From NCBI RefSeq assembly GCF_000517445.1, contig NZ_CP006965.1, positions 968,681-1,032,680 of the forward strand: a stretch of 64,000 bases of DNA, read 5' to 3'. Under the pieces are notes generated by a model. That model was given only the letters and a program-made list of their open reading frames with translations. It ran no database searches and was not told the origin of the DNA. This document shows positions 46,480 through 55,944 of the stretch, piece by piece; positions within the stretch are counted from its first letter, which is position 1, and each line of letters starts with the position of its first letter. Source of the stretch: Thermococcus paralvinellae (GTDB taxonomy: Archaea; Methanobacteriota_B; Thermococci; Thermococcales; Thermococcaceae). The translations under genes were made by a program, and so were the position numbers.

Positions 46480-47296
46480 GTTCCTCAATTATTTTCTCAG
46501 CGGCTTCTCCAGTTTCACTCTCTTGCCTCTTAATTTCCTCCCCTATTTCTTCCCTAATTTTGTTTTTCTTGTACTCTAACGCCTTTTCAACCAGAGCATC
46601 AAAGAGAGGCTGCATCTCGTCCAAATATTCAGCGAGCCACTGAACACCAATTGCAAATTTTTCTGGAATTTCAATCCCTTCAATTATCCCATCGTCAGCA
46701 TAGGCAACGGGTTTAATACCCTCACCTAGCTTTCTAATTGCTTGATGATGGAAACTGTTGACTCCGATGAAAACCTCATTTGTTCCTTCAATGTTTAATT
46801 TTTCCTTCAAGATTTCAAAAAGCATTGAATTTGTTTTTATCCTAACTTCATGAACTTTGCAACTCGGATGGACTAAGAATCTACCCCCGCTTGTCCAGTC
46901 ATGCTTTATTGCCTTTGGAATCTCACTAACAACATCTTGATATAGACTACCTCCGAGGGCAACGTTCAGTGCTTGGGCACCTCTTCCAATTCCCAAGATA
47001 GGGAGGTTCCGTTCGAGAGCAGCTCTGATTAAAGTAAGCTCAAATTCATCCCTCTGCACATCCAAACTTCTTATTTTTGTCGTTAGCTCTCCCCCATAGT
47101 ATTTGGGATGGATATCCGGCCCTTCTGGGAAAATCAAACCATCCATTGCTTCAAGAACATCTGTTATTCCAACAAGAGGAGGGATAGCTACGGGTATCCC
47201 TCCAGCTTTTTTAATCCTTTTAACATACATATCATTTATTGTCAGAGCACCAGTTTCCCAATCAAACTGAGCAACAATACCTATAATAGGTTTCAT
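46445..47296 (-). CDS. Class I glutamine amidotransferase-like protein lacking catalytic Cys and His
   Basis: The 283-residue protein has the fold of gamma-glutamyl-GABA hydrolase (peptidase C26): MKPIIGIVAQ, PEGPDIHPKYYGGE, VNSFHHQAI and a C-terminal extension of about 55 charged residues. The nucleophile elbow that normally reads GICRGMQ is GIGRGAQ (Gly104 instead of Cys), and the QWHPE motif is QWLAE (Leu221 instead of His; Glu223 kept). Thus the hydrolase triad is lost in both key positions, seen directly in the codons. GGTGGTGATAATT precedes ATG 47296. A binding or regulatory role is likely. Confidence 0.86.
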   Translation of the reverse strand: MKPIIGIVAQFDWETGALTINDMYVKRIKKAGGIPVAIPPLVGITDVLEAMDGLIFPEGPDIHPKYYGGELTTKIRSLDVQRDEFELTLIRAALERNLPILGIGRGAQALNVALGGSLYQDVVSEIPKAIKHDWTSGGRFLVHPSCKVHEVRIKTNSMLFEILKEKLNIEGTNEVFIGVNSFHHQAIRKLGEGIKPVAYADDGIIEGIEIPEKFAIGVQWLAEYLDEMQPLFDALVEKALEYKKNKIREEIGEEIKRQESETGEAAEKIIEELIEELSESRHT

Positions 47297-47384
47297 AATT
47301 ATCACCACCAGATAATAATTACTAGGGGAGTATAAAAATGCAACTGCATAAAAATGATGAGAAAAGTGGAAAAGATTACGGAGA

Positions 47385-48737
47385 TCACTCTTTCTTCTTA
47401 AGCTTCTCGCACTTCTCGACGAAGTCCTTGAGGATGTCGTAGAGCTTTGGCTGTCCAATTTCCTCGAGCTCATATCTAACACGAACAGCTGGCTTGTTGA
47501 TGTTGAGGATTCTTCTCAAGTCAATTGGTGTTCCAATGACAACGACATCAGCATCTGCTCTGTTGATAGTTTCTTCAAGCTCCTTGATCTGCTTCTTGCC
47601 ATATCCCATTGCTGGAAGGATAACATCTAAGTGTGGATACTTCTTGTATGTCTCAACTATTGAGCCAACTGCATATGGTCTTGGGTCAATGATTTCCTTA
47701 GCTCCGAACTTCTTGGCAGCAACGTAACCGGCACCGTACTTCATGCCGCCGTGTGTGAGTGTTGGACCGTCTTCAACAACAAGAACCCTCTTGCCTTTAA
47801 TTAATTCTGGCTTGTCAACAAAGATTGGTGATGCTGCTTCAATAACAATAGCGTTTGGATTGACCTTCTCGATGTTCTCTCTAACCTTCTGCACGTTCTC
47901 GGGATAAGCTGTCTCAACCTTGTTGATGATTATAACATCAGCAGCTCTGAAGTTGGTCTCACCTGGGTGATACTTGAGCTCGTGTCCAGGTCTGTGTGGG
48001 TCAGCTACAACAATCCAAAGGTCTGGCTCGTAGAATGGGAAGTCGTTGTTTCCTCCATCCCAGAGGATTATGTCAGCCTCTTTCTCTGCCTCTCTGAGAA
48101 TCTTCTCGTAGTCAACACCGGCATAAACTACATGACCATAGTCAATGTGTGGCTCGTACTCCTCTCTCTCCTCGATTGTACATTCGTACTTGTCGAGATC
48201 TTCATAGGTTGCAAATCTCTGGACGATTTGCTTCCTCAAGTCACCATAAGGCATTGGATGTCTTATGACTGCAACCTTGTATCCAAGATCCTTCAAAATC
48301 TTGGCAACTTTTCTTGATGTCTGGCTCTTTCCACAGCCTGTTCTAACAGCTGTAACAGCTATAACTGGCTTGCTTGACTTGAGCATTGTGCTCTTAGGTC
48401 CAAGAAGCCAAAAGTCAGCACCAGCAGCATGAACTCTTGATGCTAAGTGCATAACGTGTTCATGTGATACGTCAGAGTAAGCGAAGACTGCAATATCGAT
48501 GTTGTGCTCCTTGATGATTTTTTCCAAATCATCCTCGCTCCAGATTGGGATTCCATTTGGATAAAGTGGACCAGCTAATTCTGGTGGGTAAATTCTACCC
48601 TCAATATCTGGGATCTGAGTGGCTGTAAATGCAACGACTTCATAATCAGGGTTGTTTCTAAAGAAGACGTTGAAGTTGTGGAAATCTCTTCCAGCAGCTC
48701 CCAGAATAATAACTCTTCTCTTTTTCTTCTCAGCCAT
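47385..48737 (-). CDS. Cyclic 2,3-diphosphoglycerate synthetase-like P-loop protein
   Basis: The 450-residue protein has an N-terminal Rossmann-like part (RRVIILGAAGRDFHNFN), a P-loop TGCGKSQTSRKVAKIL near residue 135, WDGGNNDFPFY, and HRPGHELKYHPGETNFR, which define the family named after cyclic 2,3-diphosphoglycerate synthetase of methanogens. Few Thermococcales are known to hold that osmolyte, so the substrate here is open. The gene has GAGGTGATTG before ATG 48737. It stands alone between two long gaps. Confidence 0.82.
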   Translation of the reverse strand: MAEKKKRRVIILGAAGRDFHNFNVFFRNNPDYEVVAFTATQIPDIEGRIYPPELAGPLYPNGIPIWSEDDLEKIIKEHNIDIAVFAYSDVSHEHVMHLASRVHAAGADFWLLGPKSTMLKSSKPVIAVTAVRTGCGKSQTSRKVAKILKDLGYKVAVIRHPMPYGDLRKQIVQRFATYEDLDKYECTIEEREEYEPHIDYGHVVYAGVDYEKILREAEKEADIILWDGGNNDFPFYEPDLWIVVADPHRPGHELKYHPGETNFRAADVIIINKVETAYPENVQKVRENIEKVNPNAIVIEAASPIFVDKPELIKGKRVLVVEDGPTLTHGGMKYGAGYVAAKKFGAKEIIDPRPYAVGSIVETYKKYPHLDVILPAMGYGKKQIKELEETINRADADVVVIGTPIDLRRILNINKPAVRVRYELEEIGQPKLYDILKDFVEKCEKLKKKE

Positions 48738-48952
48738 TTTCAATCACCTCAAAATATTTCATATCGGCAAAAAGGTATCAATCTTGGCATTTATAACCAT
48801 TTTCGTTGAATAATGACAGATTATGGCAAAAATTCTTTGGATGTGCATTTTTAAATTGGAATAAGCTTCGAAAATTGAATAGCAATCTTTGATTCACAAT
48901 TACCAGCAAACTTAATAATTCTAAAAAACTACCTTAATTTCTGGTGTCTCTA

Positions 48953-49408
48953 ATGAATGAGATTGAGGTCAAAACTCACACAGCCTTGCATGTTATTAAA
49001 GGCGCAGTTGTTAAAGTGTTAGGGGAGAAAGCAAAGTGGACTGCAAGCGTTTATGTCAACGGAAATCACGGAAGATTAACAGTTAAATTTGGCAGAAAGC
49101 CAACTCCGAAGGAGATTGCTGAAATTGAAAGGCTAGCAAATGAGAAAGTTAAGGAAAATGTTCCCATTCATGTGTATGAACTGCCAAGAGAAGAAGCCGA
49201 AAGGAGATTTGGTGAAGATATGTACGATTTATTCCCAATTCCCCCAGAGATTAAGACTCTGAAGGTAGTGGTTATTGAAGATTGGAATGTCAATGCATGC
49301 AACAAACAGCACACAAAAACAACGGGAGAAGTTGGAGAGATAAAAATCAAGAAAGTGAGGTTTAGAAAGAGCAAAGAACTGCTCGAGATTAGCTTTGATG
49401 TGATTTAG
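48953..49408 (+). CDS. alaX: Alanyl-tRNA editing protein AlaX-S
   Basis: The 151-residue protein is the short form of AlaX, homologous to the editing domain of AlaRS. The zinc-binding motifs are HTALHVIKG (HxxxH) and VNACNKQHT (CxxxH). It hydrolyses mischarged Ser-tRNA-Ala or Gly-tRNA-Ala. ATG 48953 is preferred (GGTGTC upstream), with in-frame GTG 48944 as a longer option. Converges with thrC by four bases. Confidence 0.9.
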   Translation: MNEIEVKTHTALHVIKGAVVKVLGEKAKWTASVYVNGNHGRLTVKFGRKPTPKEIAEIERLANEKVKENVPIHVYELPREEAERRFGEDMYDLFPIPPEIKTLKVVVIEDWNVNACNKQHTKTTGEVGEIKIKKVRFRKSKELLEISFDVI

Positions 49409-50559
49409 CTTTTCAATAGGCATTCTTCCAGCTTTTCCATTTCAAATTCTCTAACTTCAAATCTTCCCAACTGATGCAGTGTTTTGAGTCCAGCTCCCGT
49501 TAGTATACTCACAACCCTTTCATCTCCCTTAATTCTGCCTTCTTCTCTGAGCTTTTTTACAGCCGCTATACCTGTTGCAGAAGCTGGCTGGACAAATATA
49601 CCTTCTTGCGCGAGCATTCTCTGGGCGTTAAGGATTTCTTCATCGCTAACAGCAACACATATGCCGTTGAGTTTTTTCAAAAGCCTCAATACAGCATTCC
49701 CGCTCGGCGGATATGGATTTTCAATTGCATGCGCTATTGTGTGCGGATTTTCAAATCTTTCAATTTTTTCTTTCTCTTCAATGAAAGCTTTGTAAATCGG
49801 TGAACAGCCTTCAGCTTGAACACAAACAAATGTAGGTAGCCTATCAATAAGCTCACTCTTTTTAAGCTCAAGGAAGCCCTTTATGATACCTCTAATTAGC
49901 CCACCAGAGCTTGTTGGAACTATGACATAGTCTGGCATCATCTCTTCCACAATTTCAAAGCTTATACTCTTATATCCCTCTATACGGAATGGATCGTCAG
50001 AATTTATGAAGTAAATGCCAAGTTTTTGCCCAAGCTTAAGGCTTTCATAGTAGAGTTTCCCATAATCACCCCTAACTTTTATAACTTCAGCCCCATAAAC
50101 AGCAATCTGCTTGAGCTTTTCCTCTGCTATATTTGAAGAGACGAGAATGTAAGCCTTCACTCCTGCTCTTGATGCATAAGCCGCAACACTTGCAGCCATA
50201 TTGCCCGTTGAAACAGTCCCAACTTTGTCAAAGCCTAGCTGTAAAACCCTATGGATTCCTAAAAACGTCCCCCTATCCTTAAAGCTCCAAGTTGGATTAA
50301 CAGTTTCGTTTTTTAAATAAAGCTGGATTCCAAGCTTTTTTGAGAGTTTTCTTGCTCTTATAAGTGGAGTATCTCCCTCCCCGAGACTTAAATCCAAGTC
50401 AAGTTCAAAAGGAAAGAACTGAATAAAGCGCTCCCAAACACTTTTCCCGATTCCAGCAAAGCCTTCAAAAAGCTCAAGCTCTAAAGGCTCTCCACATTCA
50501 CACCTCTGATATGGCTTTCTCAAAGAATATTCTCTACCACAAGCTGTACATCTAAGCAT
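49405..50559 (-). CDS. thrC: Threonine synthase
   Basis: The 384-residue PLP enzyme has an N-terminal zinc ribbon (RCTACGREY and CECGEPLE), the fold II start [10 protein letters not shown], the PLP lysine in TWSFKDRGT, and the phosphate-binding [11 protein letters not shown]. It makes threonine from O-phosphohomoserine. The gene has GGAGGCTGAAGA just before the ATG, within the 3' end of the upstream metallopeptidase gene. No other threonine pathway genes are in the window. Confidence 0.93.
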   Translation of the reverse strand: MLRCTACGREYSLRKPYQRCECGEPLELELFEGFAGIGKSVWERFIQFFPFELDLDLSLGEGDTPLIRARKLSKKLGIQLYLKNETVNPTWSFKDRGTFLGIHRVLQLGFDKVGTVSTGNMAASVAAYASRAGVKAYILVSSNIAEEKLKQIAVYGAEVIKVRGDYGKLYYESLKLGQKLGIYFINSDDPFRIEGYKSISFEIVEEMMPDYVIVPTSSGGLIRGIIKGFLELKKSELIDRLPTFVCVQAEGCSPIYKAFIEEKEKIERFENPHTIAHAIENPYPPSGNAVLRLLKKLNGICVAVSDEEILNAQRMLAQEGIFVQPASATGIAAVKKLREEGRIKGDERVVSILTGAGLKTLHQLGRFEVREFEMEKLEECLLKS

Positions 50560-51670
50560 TCTTCAGCCTCCTAACCGCTGTAAAAATAACATATCTTCCT
50601 TCTTGCTTAATTGTAAACGATAACTCAAATTCTGGATGTGCCTTAACGTAGTTATCTCCAATTGTCTTGAGTGCATTATAGAACTTCTCAGCACTGCTCT
50701 CATCTTTCCAAGCAGTTTTCCAAGCTAAGATTAAGCTTGTGGAATTTTGAGCCAAAACTAACTTATCCCCTCTCCACCCATCTGCAATCTCCTTTGCTTC
50801 TTTTTCCTCATAATTGTGAACAAGTAAGAGCAAATAGATATAAAATTCCCCCATCGTGTCTTCATGGACTACCTCACCATTTTTAACGCTTAAACTCACG
50901 TTTTCTGGAAATGTATAGCTCAGATACATTTCTGGATTCATTACTTGTTGGGTTGTGATTGGTAACTTTGAGTAGGCCCTATTAACCAATCCCCAACCAC
51001 CCTTTTCGTAGAGATACTGAACGAATTTATCACCAAAAACGTAAGGGAAAGCGTTCAAACTCCAAACGGGGTCTTCGAGGTACAGAGATGTTATTTTTTC
51101 TATTGGAATGTGGTATCTTTTGCAGTACAAATCAGCGACTAAGTCAGCATCTCCTTCGACCAAGGCCCTTATAGCAAGGGTTGAATCCAAAGTTGGCCCA
51201 GAATAAGGAGCGTTAAAATTCTGCTTCTGCAAAACATGAGTTAGCTCATGAGCGACAACTCTATAAGCAGTTTCTCCACTTTCTAAGAAATTTTCCTCAA
51301 TGATATAGACTTTATTTCCCATGGTTACAGCAATCCATGAAGCTGTTTGCTCTTTTCTCTCTCTTGTTAAATTATAGCTTGGAGGAACAAGAAAAGTCAT
51401 CTCATAGATTGCTCCCCATATTCTGAGCTCAAATATATCCCCCTTCGAAGGACCCCATTTTTCTAAGGCTTCTTGCCTTGTAATCACAATTATTTTAGGC
51501 GATTCTTTGAATGTGAGATTTCTAATCTCCTGAACTTCACTCTCAATCTCTTGAACCTTCTGGAGTACTTGTTTAGCCCTTTCATCTATTGACCCAACTC
51601 TGATTTGATAAAATGATGCGATAAGAATGACAATCAATGTCAATGCTATTAACCCAGATTTCTTTTTCAC
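50552..51670 (-). CDS. Membrane-anchored zinc metallopeptidase (HExxH type)
   Basis: The protein of about 372 residues has one N-terminal membrane helix (SGLIALTLIVILIASFY), a short coiled coil, and a zinc motif VVAHELTHVLQ with a downstream acidic region (VEGDADLVADLY) that can supply the third ligand, typical of gluzincins. I place the start at GTG 51670 (VKKKSGLIAL), five bases after AAGGTGAGTGAT; the frame is open to ATG 51718. The domain is probably outside the cell. Substrate unknown. Overlaps the thrC start by eight bases. Confidence 0.78.
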   Translation of the reverse strand: MKKKSGLIALTLIVILIASFYQIRVGSIDERAKQVLQKVQEIESEVQEIRNLTFKESPKIIVITRQEALEKWGPSKGDIFELRIWGAIYEMTFLVPPSYNLTRERKEQTASWIAVTMGNKVYIIEENFLESGETAYRVVAHELTHVLQKQNFNAPYSGPTLDSTLAIRALVEGDADLVADLYCKRYHIPIEKITSLYLEDPVWSLNAFPYVFGDKFVQYLYEKGGWGLVNRAYSKLPITTQQVMNPEMYLSYTFPENVSLSVKNGEVVHEDTMGEFYIYLLLLVHNYEEKEAKEIADGWRGDKLVLAQNSTSLILAWKTAWKDESSAEKFYNALKTIGDNYVKAHPEFELSFTIKQEGRYVIFTAVRRLKNA

Positions 51671-51731
51671 ATCACTCACCTTCGAAAGGTTATTTAGTGG
51701 AATACGCTTATAATCCATTTGGTGTCGTTAC

Positions 51732-53357
51732 ATGGGAAGGATTGTGGAGGTAAATGAAGCCATTGATGAAATTCCAGACAATTCAGTGATAGCTGTTTCA
51801 GGCTTTAATCTGCTTGTAGCCCCAGAGTATTTGATCCTCAAACTGTTTGAGCACTATAAAGAAACAGGACATCCAAAGAATATTTTCTTGGAAGTCAATC
51901 CAATTCCAACAGCCCCCAATGGTGTTCTCGACAGGGTAATGGAAGAGATCTACAATGATCCAGACCAAGATTTCCTCTCAGGAATCCTTGTTACCTATCC
52001 AGGCTGGTCTCCCTATCTGCAAAAGCTGATTCAAGAAAATAGAATTGAGGGATACACATGGTCTATTGGGACGGCTTCGTGGTTTTTCAGAGAAGTTGCG
52101 AGAGGCTTTCCAGGAGTTATAACGAAAGTTGGAATAGGGACGTTCCTTGATGGAAGACAAGATGCCGGGTATTTAAATGACCTCGCAAAAGAAAAGAAGA
52201 GATGTAAGGTTCAGCCGATCGAAATTAACGGAGATGAATATCTCCTATACACCGCTCCGAAGCCAAATGTTACATTCATAAGAGGAACAACAAGCGATGA
52301 AATCGGAAACATAACGACAGAAAGAGAGGGAGCATTTACAGACATTTTGAATATGGCTCAGGCTGCTAAATCCCTACCAAATCCAGGGATTGTGATAGCC
52401 CAAGTTGAAAGGATTGCAAGATTTGGCTCTCTTCACCCCCAAGATGTGAAGGTTCCAGCACCCTTAGTGGATTATGTAGTCATTGCCCCAAAGGAATACC
52501 ACAAGCAGAGCGCAAACATCCAGTATGATCCAAGAATTTCCGGTGAGATTATCCCTCCAGCTAAGCCAAGAATTCCAGAAATCCCATTAAATATCCGAAA
52601 AGTCATTGCAAGAAGAATTCTGCTTGAGATGGTTGAGATTATCAAAAAGCTTGGCAGACCAATCTTAGTTAACTTAGGAATTGGCATCCCATCAGAGGTA
52701 GCAGCAATTGCAACCGAGGAAGGCGTTCAAGATTATCTCTTTACTACAGTCGAATCAGGGCCTTTTGGAGGTGTCGCATTGGGTGGGCCAGATTTTGGAG
52801 CATCAATAGGACCATTTGCAATAATATCTATGGCAGATCAGTTTGCCAATTATGAAGGTGGGGTTATTGATGCTGCGAGCTTAGGATTCATGCAAGTGGA
52901 CAAGTATGGAAACGTCAATCCTTCAATTCTGCCTGGCAGATTGCCTGGGCCTGGAGGTTTCCCAGTGATATCATTTGGCTCTCCAAGAATAATCTTTGCT
53001 GGAGGATTTACTGCAGGAAAGAGGGACATCAGAGTCAAAGATGGGCAATTAAAGATTGTCAAAGATGGTAGCATTATCAAATTCGTAAATCAAGTTTACA
53101 AGATAGTCTACAACGGTAAAGTTGGCCTAGAAAGGGGTCAGAGAGTCATATATGTAACAGAAAGGGCAGTATTCAGGCTTACAAAAGAGGGATTAATCCT
53201 TGAGGAAGTTGCTCCAGGTGTAGATGTAGAAAAAGACATCTTGACAAAAATGGAATTTAAACCTAAAGTAAGTCCAGTGCTAAAAGAGATGGACAAAAGG
53301 TTGTTCCTAGCAGGAAAAATGGGATTGAAAGAGGAAATCAAAGAAGCACTCAGTTAA
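51732..53357 (+). CDS. Fused acyl-CoA:acetate/3-ketoacid CoA transferase (YdiF/family I type)
   Basis: The 541-residue protein contains an alpha-like half (residues 1 to about 290) and a beta-like half. The second half has the oxyanion loop VNLGIGIPSEVAA and the catalytic glutamate in FTTVESGPFGG, followed by MADQFANYEGG. This is the single-chain propionate/acetate CoA transferase layout. The enzyme moves CoA between acyl-CoA and short-chain acids, possibly in amino acid fermentation. GGTGTCGTTAC precedes the ATG. The gene is divergent from the metallopeptidase and converges with psmB. Confidence 0.88.
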   Translation: MGRIVEVNEAIDEIPDNSVIAVSGFNLLVAPEYLILKLFEHYKETGHPKNIFLEVNPIPTAPNGVLDRVMEEIYNDPDQDFLSGILVTYPGWSPYLQKLIQENRIEGYTWSIGTASWFFREVARGFPGVITKVGIGTFLDGRQDAGYLNDLAKEKKRCKVQPIEINGDEYLLYTAPKPNVTFIRGTTSDEIGNITTEREGAFTDILNMAQAAKSLPNPGIVIAQVERIARFGSLHPQDVKVPAPLVDYVVIAPKEYHKQSANIQYDPRISGEIIPPAKPRIPEIPLNIRKVIARRILLEMVEIIKKLGRPILVNLGIGIPSEVAAIATEEGVQDYLFTTVESGPFGGVALGGPDFGASIGPFAIISMADQFANYEGGVIDAASLGFMQVDKYGNVNPSILPGRLPGPGGFPVISFGSPRIIFAGGFTAGKRDIRVKDGQLKIVKDGSIIKFVNQVYKIVYNGKVGLERGQRVIYVTERAVFRLTKEGLILEEVAPGVDVEKDILTKMEFKPKVSPVLKEMDKRLFLAGKMGLKEEIKEALS

Positions 53358-53359
53358 GT

Positions 53360-53378
53360 GCTTTTGTTTTTATCTTTA
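53360..53378 (+). terminator. T-rich region between CoA transferase and psmB
   Basis: TGCTTTTGTTTTTATCTTT follows the CoA transferase stop in an 18-base convergent gap. Its T-runs can end the CoA transferase transcript; it overlaps the end of psmB by three bases. Confidence 0.4.
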
Positions 53379-53975
53379 TTCTTTGAATTCAACGAACTCC
53401 TCTTTCATGCCATCTTTTGTGATCACAACAACTTGTATCTTCCTGTCCCCTGTATAAACGTCTCTCTTACCAGCTGTTCTGACAGCTCTAATAGCCAATT
53501 CTCTTGCTTCTTTAATGCTCATATCTTTCTTGTATCCTTCTTCGAGAATAGCTATTGCAAAAGGTGAACCGGAGCCCGTTGCTGTATAGTTGTCAAATAT
53601 CAAGCCTCCAAGTGGGTCTAGATTTGCTAGAGTTGGTTCCTCAACATATCCGCCGATAATTATCTGCACTAGATATGGGAACCATTTGTTCTCATTTAAT
53701 ATGTTGCTCAAGAGATTAGCCATCGCTTTTGCAGTCATTGGTCTTCCCCATGTGAACTGGTAATAGCGAGCCTCAGCCTCAAGCATTCTCGCAAGCATTT
53801 GAACATCTCCAACGCTTCCTGCAGTTGTTATTGCTATTCTATCAGTAATCGGGATAATTTTTCTGATGTTAAGCGTCTCAACCATGTGGTCAAGTGAAGC
53901 TTGAGTATCAGCTGCCAAAACAACACCTTCATTTACTTTAATTCCGACTGTTGTGGTTCCAGTTTTCTTTTCCAT
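53376..53975 (-). CDS. psmB: Proteasome beta subunit
   Basis: The 199-residue precursor reads [24 protein letters not shown]: a six-residue propeptide and then the catalytic N-terminal Thr7. The family residues LAADTQASL (Asp17 equivalent), NIRKIIPI (Lys33 equivalent) and GSVGD (Ser129 region) are present. The subunit forms the inner rings of the 20S proteasome served by PAN (16990-18189). ATG 53975 has GGGGGTGAGATT upstream; the longer frame to 54044 is not needed. Thermococcales have two beta genes; which one this is cannot be settled here. Confidence 0.94.
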   Translation of the reverse strand: MEKKTGTTTVGIKVNEGVVLAADTQASLDHMVETLNIRKIIPITDRIAITTAGSVGDVQMLARMLEAEARYYQFTWGRPMTAKAMANLLSNILNENKWFPYLVQIIIGGYVEEPTLANLDPLGGLIFDNYTATGSGSPFAIAILEEGYKKDMSIKEARELAIRAVRTAGKRDVYTGDRKIQVVVITKDGMKEEFVEFKE

Positions 53976-54100
53976 AATCTCACCCCCTAAAAGTGGATAG
54001 ACAAAAGAAGTTTTTAAAGTTTGGCTTAAATATGAATAGTCCAAGAAGAAACAAGAAACCCACTAACCTAAAAGAGAATTCAAAAGCAGTGCTTAGAAAT

Positions 54101-54640
54101 TTATTGCTCTATTGAGTCTTTACAGTTTTCACAGACCCACTTCTCTTGTCCACCAATATAAACTTTATATAGTGGACCGTACTGTCCACAAATCTCACAG
54201 ATTCCATAGACTTCAGTCTCGGTTTCCAATTCTTCTGTCTCTTTTTCCTCGCTGTTATACATCGCCAGCGCTGCAAGTAGGTCAGCAGCAGTTACAAATC
54301 CTATAGGCTTGCCCAGTTTTGTAACAAGAATTCTTCTAACTCCCTTGTCCATCATGAGCTCGATAGCATCCTGGATGTCATAGTCGTATTCGATTCTAAC
54401 TGGATTTTTAGTCATTATTTCCTTGACTTTAACCCCCTTAGGACTCTTTCCTTTAGCAACAACTTTATCCAGAATGTCTCTGTCAGTTAATATGCCCACT
54501 ATCTCTTCATTCTCAACAACAACTGCACTGCTAACTTTATTTTTGGCCAGTATCTTGGCAACTTTATCAATTGTATCATCTGGCCCAACAACCACTGCCC
54601 TTCTCTTAAGCACTTGTTCCACAGTTATTTTTGGCATCAT
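54101..54640 (-). CDS. CBS-pair protein with C-terminal zinc ribbon
   Basis: The 179-residue protein has two CBS motifs (KVAKILAKNKVSSAVVV..., then MDKGVRRILVTKLGKPIGFV) and a C-terminal ribbon CEICGQYG and CENCKDS. The CBS pair may bind adenosine nucleotides; the ribbon suggests a metal-stabilised interaction domain. GGGAGGGAATAGCA precedes two in-frame ATGs. It sits between psmB and a membrane-anchored winged-helix gene, all on the same strand, but gaps of over 50 bases speak against tight coupling. Confidence 0.85.
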   Translation of the reverse strand: MMPKITVEQVLKRRAVVVGPDDTIDKVAKILAKNKVSSAVVVENEEIVGILTDRDILDKVVAKGKSPKGVKVKEIMTKNPVRIEYDYDIQDAIELMMDKGVRRILVTKLGKPIGFVTAADLLAALAMYNSEEKETEELETETEVYGICEICGQYGPLYKVYIGGQEKWVCENCKDSIEQ

Positions 54641-54697
54641 TGCTATTCCCTCCCATTCATGTGGAGATATGAGAAGAAACTTAAAAATGTTTTGGGA

Positions 54698-55369
54698 TCA
54701 GAGGTTTCTTTTTGCAAGCCAGTGTGTAAACGCTAAGAAGAGAATTATAAACGTTACAATTACAATATAAGGAAGGTATAATACCGGAGGAGTTGCAGAT
54801 TTCTGAAGTGCTGGTGTGGTTGTAGATGTAACTGTTAAAGGAGTTGTAACTGTTGATACCCTCTCTATCGTTGCCTGAGTAACTGTCTCAGTTACAGTCT
54901 TTGTTAAATTCTGAGTAATATTCTGAACAGCATACTCTTGTGCAAACTTTGAACCAGCTTTCATTGGAGTCAGGAGGACTTTCGAAAACTTGTAAACCCC
55001 ATAAGCAATTAAACCTGCAATACTCAAACTAATAATTTGAATTTTCTCAAAAGTTCTCAATATTCTATCCTTTACAGATATTTTTCTTGGGAGAAGAAGT
55101 ATCGGCCTTGGGGATGCACGATAAAGTTTAACTTCTTGCAGTCTTTTTCCATACTTTTTACCTACAATCTCGACTAAGCCTACTTTGATCATTTTATCGA
55201 TATGATATGAGACCGTTGAAAGGGGAAGATCTAACTCTCGAGCAATCTCAGAAAGAGAAAGCGTTTTCTCTTGAAGAAGTCTCAAAATAGCCAGAGATTT
55301 CTCATTCATTAATATTTGAGCGAGCTCCTTAGCTTTTTCATCATCAACACTAATAGTCTCAAATTCCAC
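54698..55369 (-). CDS. Membrane-anchored winged-helix regulator with Thr-rich extracellular stalk
   Basis: The 223-residue product has an N-terminal ArsR-type winged helix (LQEKTLSLSEIARELDLP, STVSYHIDKMIKVGLVE), a first membrane segment (IISLSIAGLIAYGVY), a Thr/Val-rich region of about 65 residues (TKTVTETVTQATIE, STVTTPLTVTSTTTP), and a second membrane segment at the C-terminus (YIVIVTFIILFLAF). The topology places the HTH inside and the Thr-rich stalk outside. GTG 55369 has GGTGGGG upstream. It could be a one-component surface sensor; ligand unknown. Confidence 0.8.
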   Translation of the reverse strand: MEFETISVDDEKAKELAQILMNEKSLAILRLLQEKTLSLSEIARELDLPLSTVSYHIDKMIKVGLVEIVGKKYGKRLQEVKLYRASPRPILLLPRKISVKDRILRTFEKIQIISLSIAGLIAYGVYKFSKVLLTPMKAGSKFAQEYAVQNITQNLTKTVTETVTQATIERVSTVTTPLTVTSTTTPALQKSATPPVLYLPYIVIVTFIILFLAFTHWLAKRNL

Positions 55370-55494
55370 AAAACCCCACCAATAGAACTAGTGAGCAACG
55401 GAATATTAAGATTTCCTTTAACTTCAACGTAATCTGAACTAAAATTCGAAATTTGTAAAGTGATGAAAAGGAAAGAAAAGCTAAACTATTAAAT

Positions 55495-55770
55495 TCATGG
55501 CTTCTCCAAAATGATCTCAATTGTTGAGGTGTTTGCTGTTCTTCCGTCTGCAGTTGGAAGTTCCTCTGTACCGATCTTGATCTCCTTAACTCTAACCTCT
55601 GGCAAGAATCTGTTCCTGACGATCTCTGCAACGTCAACAGCTCTGCTGATAGCCCTTCCTCTTGCCTTAATTGAGACCTCCTTTGCACCCTCGTTGAACT
55701 GGGTTATAACGGCAAGGACGTAGTTCATAACAGGCTTCTTTCCGATGTAAACAACATGTTCCTCTGCCAT
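55495..55770 (-). CDS. albA: Alba DNA/RNA-binding chromatin protein
   Basis: The 91-residue protein reads [20 protein letters not shown], with the Alba lysine (equivalent to the acetylated Lys16) in the GKKPV loop, and [20 protein letters not shown] and [13 protein letters not shown] further on. Alba dimers coat DNA and RNA and are abundant in hyperthermophiles. ATG 55770 has GGAGGTGCCAAAG directly upstream; an in-frame ATG at 55797 is too early for the family. It is divergent from purB. Confidence 0.96.
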   Translation of the reverse strand: MAEEHVVYIGKKPVMNYVLAVITQFNEGAKEVSIKARGRAISRAVDVAEIVRNRFLPEVRVKEIKIGTEELPTADGRTANTSTIEIILEKP

Positions 55771-55944
55771 CTTTGGCACCTCCGAAAGTTTTGTCATAGC
55801 CTTTTCGTGATTTTTACGTTAAATACTTTTCGGTTGCTTGGATATTTCAGCAAAAATGTACCATGAAGTGTTCGAACTGCTTAACATGAAAATGTTCATA
55901 GCAAATGCTTTTAAGATGTATTATCACATGTATTTGGTGATATC

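Noticed and set aside
47297-47482. N-terminal extension of the amidotransferase-like protein
   Set aside because: It is a Ser/Arg-rich translation that covers the promoter region and the antisense end of the next gene; ATG 47296 has GGTGGTGAT.
51978-52687. Antisense frames within the CoA transferase gene
   Set aside because: They lack ribosome-binding sites and lie opposite conserved catalytic motifs.
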